DNA of 64,000 nt from Chitiniphilus eburneus (lineage in GTDB: Bacteria > Pseudomonadota > Gammaproteobacteria > Burkholderiales > Chitinibacteraceae): assembly GCF_005048205.1 (NCBI RefSeq), contig NZ_SUMF01000007.1, forward strand, positions 62,001 to 126,000. The letters run 5' to 3'. Positions 63,064 through 64,000 of this stretch are shown piece after piece (positions within the stretch are counted from its first letter, which is position 1; each line of letters starts with the position of its first letter). A program made the translations under genes and the position numbers. Under the pieces are notes generated by a model. That model did no database searches. It was not told the DNA's origin and saw only the letters and a program-made list of their open reading frames with translations.

Positions 63064-64000
63064 GCCTCCCCGGCACTGAAGCGCTCGGCGGCGCGGCGGC
63101 GCAGTACCCGGCTGGCGGCGTAGGCGATGCCGACCAGCATCGCCGCGATGATCCCCAGCACCACGAATGCCCCCGCACTGGGATTGCGGATCGCTTCGGT
63201 GAAATGGTGCAGGAATACCAGCATCACCACCGATCCCGGTGTCATGCCCAGCAGCGTGCCCAGCATGAAGTCGCGCAGGCGGATGTGCGATGCGCCGCAG
63301 ACGATGTTCACCAGCGCATAGGGGCCCAGCGGAATCTGCCGCAGCAGCGCCACGCTGACGATGCCGCGCTTGGCCAGGGTGCGGCTCAGCCGCGACAGCT
63401 TGCCGCCTGCGATGCGCCGCACCATGTCGCGCCCCAGCCAGTGGCCAATGCCATAAGTGACGGCCGAGGTGAAGGCAGTGCCGGTCACCGCATAGGCCAG
63501 GCCGGCCCACGGTCCGAACACCAGCCCGGTCGCCGCCACCTGTACCGAGTGCGGAATCACCAGCAGGGCCGCCACCAGATAGGCCAGCAATACCAGCAGT
63601 GGGGTGAACGGTAGTTGTTGCAGTTGTTGCCCCACCACCGACAGCGCCTCCGGGTGCATGTATTCGGACAGCGGGGTGAAGCGCCATACCGCCGCCAGCG
63701 CGCACAGCAGCACCGCCACCGTGCCGAATGCGATCAGGCGTCCGCGCATCGGCGCCTGCGTTTCGCGCGGCACGAACTGCGACAGCAACTGTTCGGGCGG
63801 CACGATCTTTTCCGGGTCCAGGATGTTCAGCGCCGGTACCAGGGCATCGGCTTCCGGCGACGCCACCGGGTTCAGGTCGGCCAATGTGCGGCCATCGTGC
63901 CGCAACGCGGCGATGGCGGGAAGCAGCCGTCCTTCGCGCGCGACGGCTGCGCCCACCTGCTGCGGCGCCACATCCAGATGCTCGCCCAGCAAGCGGTCGC
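63060..64000 (-). CDS. PLD-VTT fusion protein, C-terminal part (5' end outside window)
   Basis: The frame is open to the window edge. The first visible residues (DRLLGEHLDVAPQQVGAAV) and PVASPEADALVPALNILDPEKIVPPEQLL resemble the end of a phospholipase D-like domain in large PLD-VTT fusions. A VTT/TVP38/DedA membrane domain of about 200 residues follows: IPHSVQVAATGLVFGPWAGLAYAVTGTAFTSAVTYGIGHWLG and LLRQIPLGPYALVNIVCGASHIRLRDF. It ends in a basic tail. VTT proteins include lipid scramblases. About 313 residues are visible; the HKD motifs lie beyond the window. Confidence 0.85.
   Translation of the reverse strand, partial: DRLLGEHLDVAPQQVGAAVAREGRLLPAIAALRHDGRTLADLNPVASPEADALVPALNILDPEKIVPPEQLLSQFVPRETQAPMRGRLIAFGTVAVLLCALAAVWRFTPLSEYMHPEALSVVGQQLQQLPFTPLLVLLAYLVAALLVIPHSVQVAATGLVFGPWAGLAYAVTGTAFTSAVTYGIGHWLGRDMVRRIAGGKLSRLSRTLAKRGIVSVALLRQIPLGPYALVNIVCGASHIRLRDFMLGTLLGMTPGSVVMLVFLHHFTEAIRNPSAGAFVVLGIIAAMLVGIAYAASRVLRRRAAERFSAGEA

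Noticed and set aside
62359-63705. 448-codon frame whose C-terminal half is the EEP protein
   Set aside because: The N-terminal 210 codons are an out-of-frame reading of the VTT gene. The ATG at 63063, overlapping the VTT stop, is the credible start.

Overview
This 64 kb window is a GC-rich, densely coded stretch of a betaproteobacterial chromosome. A Neisseriales relative, perhaps near Chitinibacteraceae or Chromobacterium, is my best guess. The reasons are a LigA of about 800 residues (long, as in Neisseria), a betaproteobacterial proteasome homologue (BPH), the smc/zipA/ligA neighbourhood, a fliC-flaG-fliD-fliS-fliT flagellar operon and the cmk-rpsA pair. The placement is inference from gene content only. 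I saw no rRNA, tRNA, CRISPR array or autonomous transposase.

Layout. 0-6 kb (minus strand): rpsA (cut by the window edge), cmk, a terminator, then an aldo/keto reductase, tyrA, a META/DUF4377 protein and DAHP synthase. 6-12 kb: MFS carrier, pgsA, a DUF4442 hotdog protein with an operator-like palindrome in its promoter, uvrC, a palindromic mobile element and a second MFS carrier. 12-19 kb: late flagellar genes, ending upstream in fliC with a near-consensus sigma-28 promoter. 19-33.5 kb: one long, tightly overlapping minus-strand operon for a decorated surface glycan. 33.8-45 kb: galU (with an in-frame N-terminal HTH), satP, ligA, zipA, smc and apbC. 45-55 kb: psiF, a type Vd patatin autotransporter, a glycerophosphodiesterase, a Dcu-type carrier, a PAS/MCP sensor and a diguanylate cyclase. 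55-64 kb: hslO, a YhcH protein, BPH, pncC, orn, an M48 protease, phhB, rsgA, an AT-richer lipoprotein, and an endonuclease/exonuclease/phosphatase-fold protein coupled to a PLD-VTT membrane protein cut by the window end.

Main discovery. The 19-33.5 kb operon holds counterparts of all four enzymes that build the phosphoramidate donor of Campylobacter jejuni capsule (Cj1415-Cj1418): a PEP-synthase-like glutamine kinase, a nucleotidyltransferase, a class I amidotransferase-fold hydrolase and a CysC-like kinase. A SAM methyltransferase and a CysQ-type 3'-phosphatase lie among them. The same operon carries a 3,4-ketoisomerase, an aminotransferase and an ankyrin-tailed N-formyltransferase, which together point to a dTDP-3-formamido-3,6-dideoxyhexose, plus a CDP-glycerol-type transferase and a 1482-residue multi-domain glycosyltransferase. 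Sitting beside flagellin, this looks like a system that makes a formamido-sugar and phosphoramidate-decorated glycan for flagellin, LPS or capsule.

Other unexplained structure. Several families of intergenic inverted repeats are present. One is a mosaic, TA-flanked, MITE-like superfamily (10.4, 50.5 and 54.9 kb) whose ends supply the stop codons of two genes and abut the start of uvrC. Another is a pair of about 107 bp repeats (38.5 and 45.8 kb) whose hairpin varies by compensatory base changes. The HTH-GalU open frame is preceded by two 16 bp palindromes that look like operators for its own HTH.
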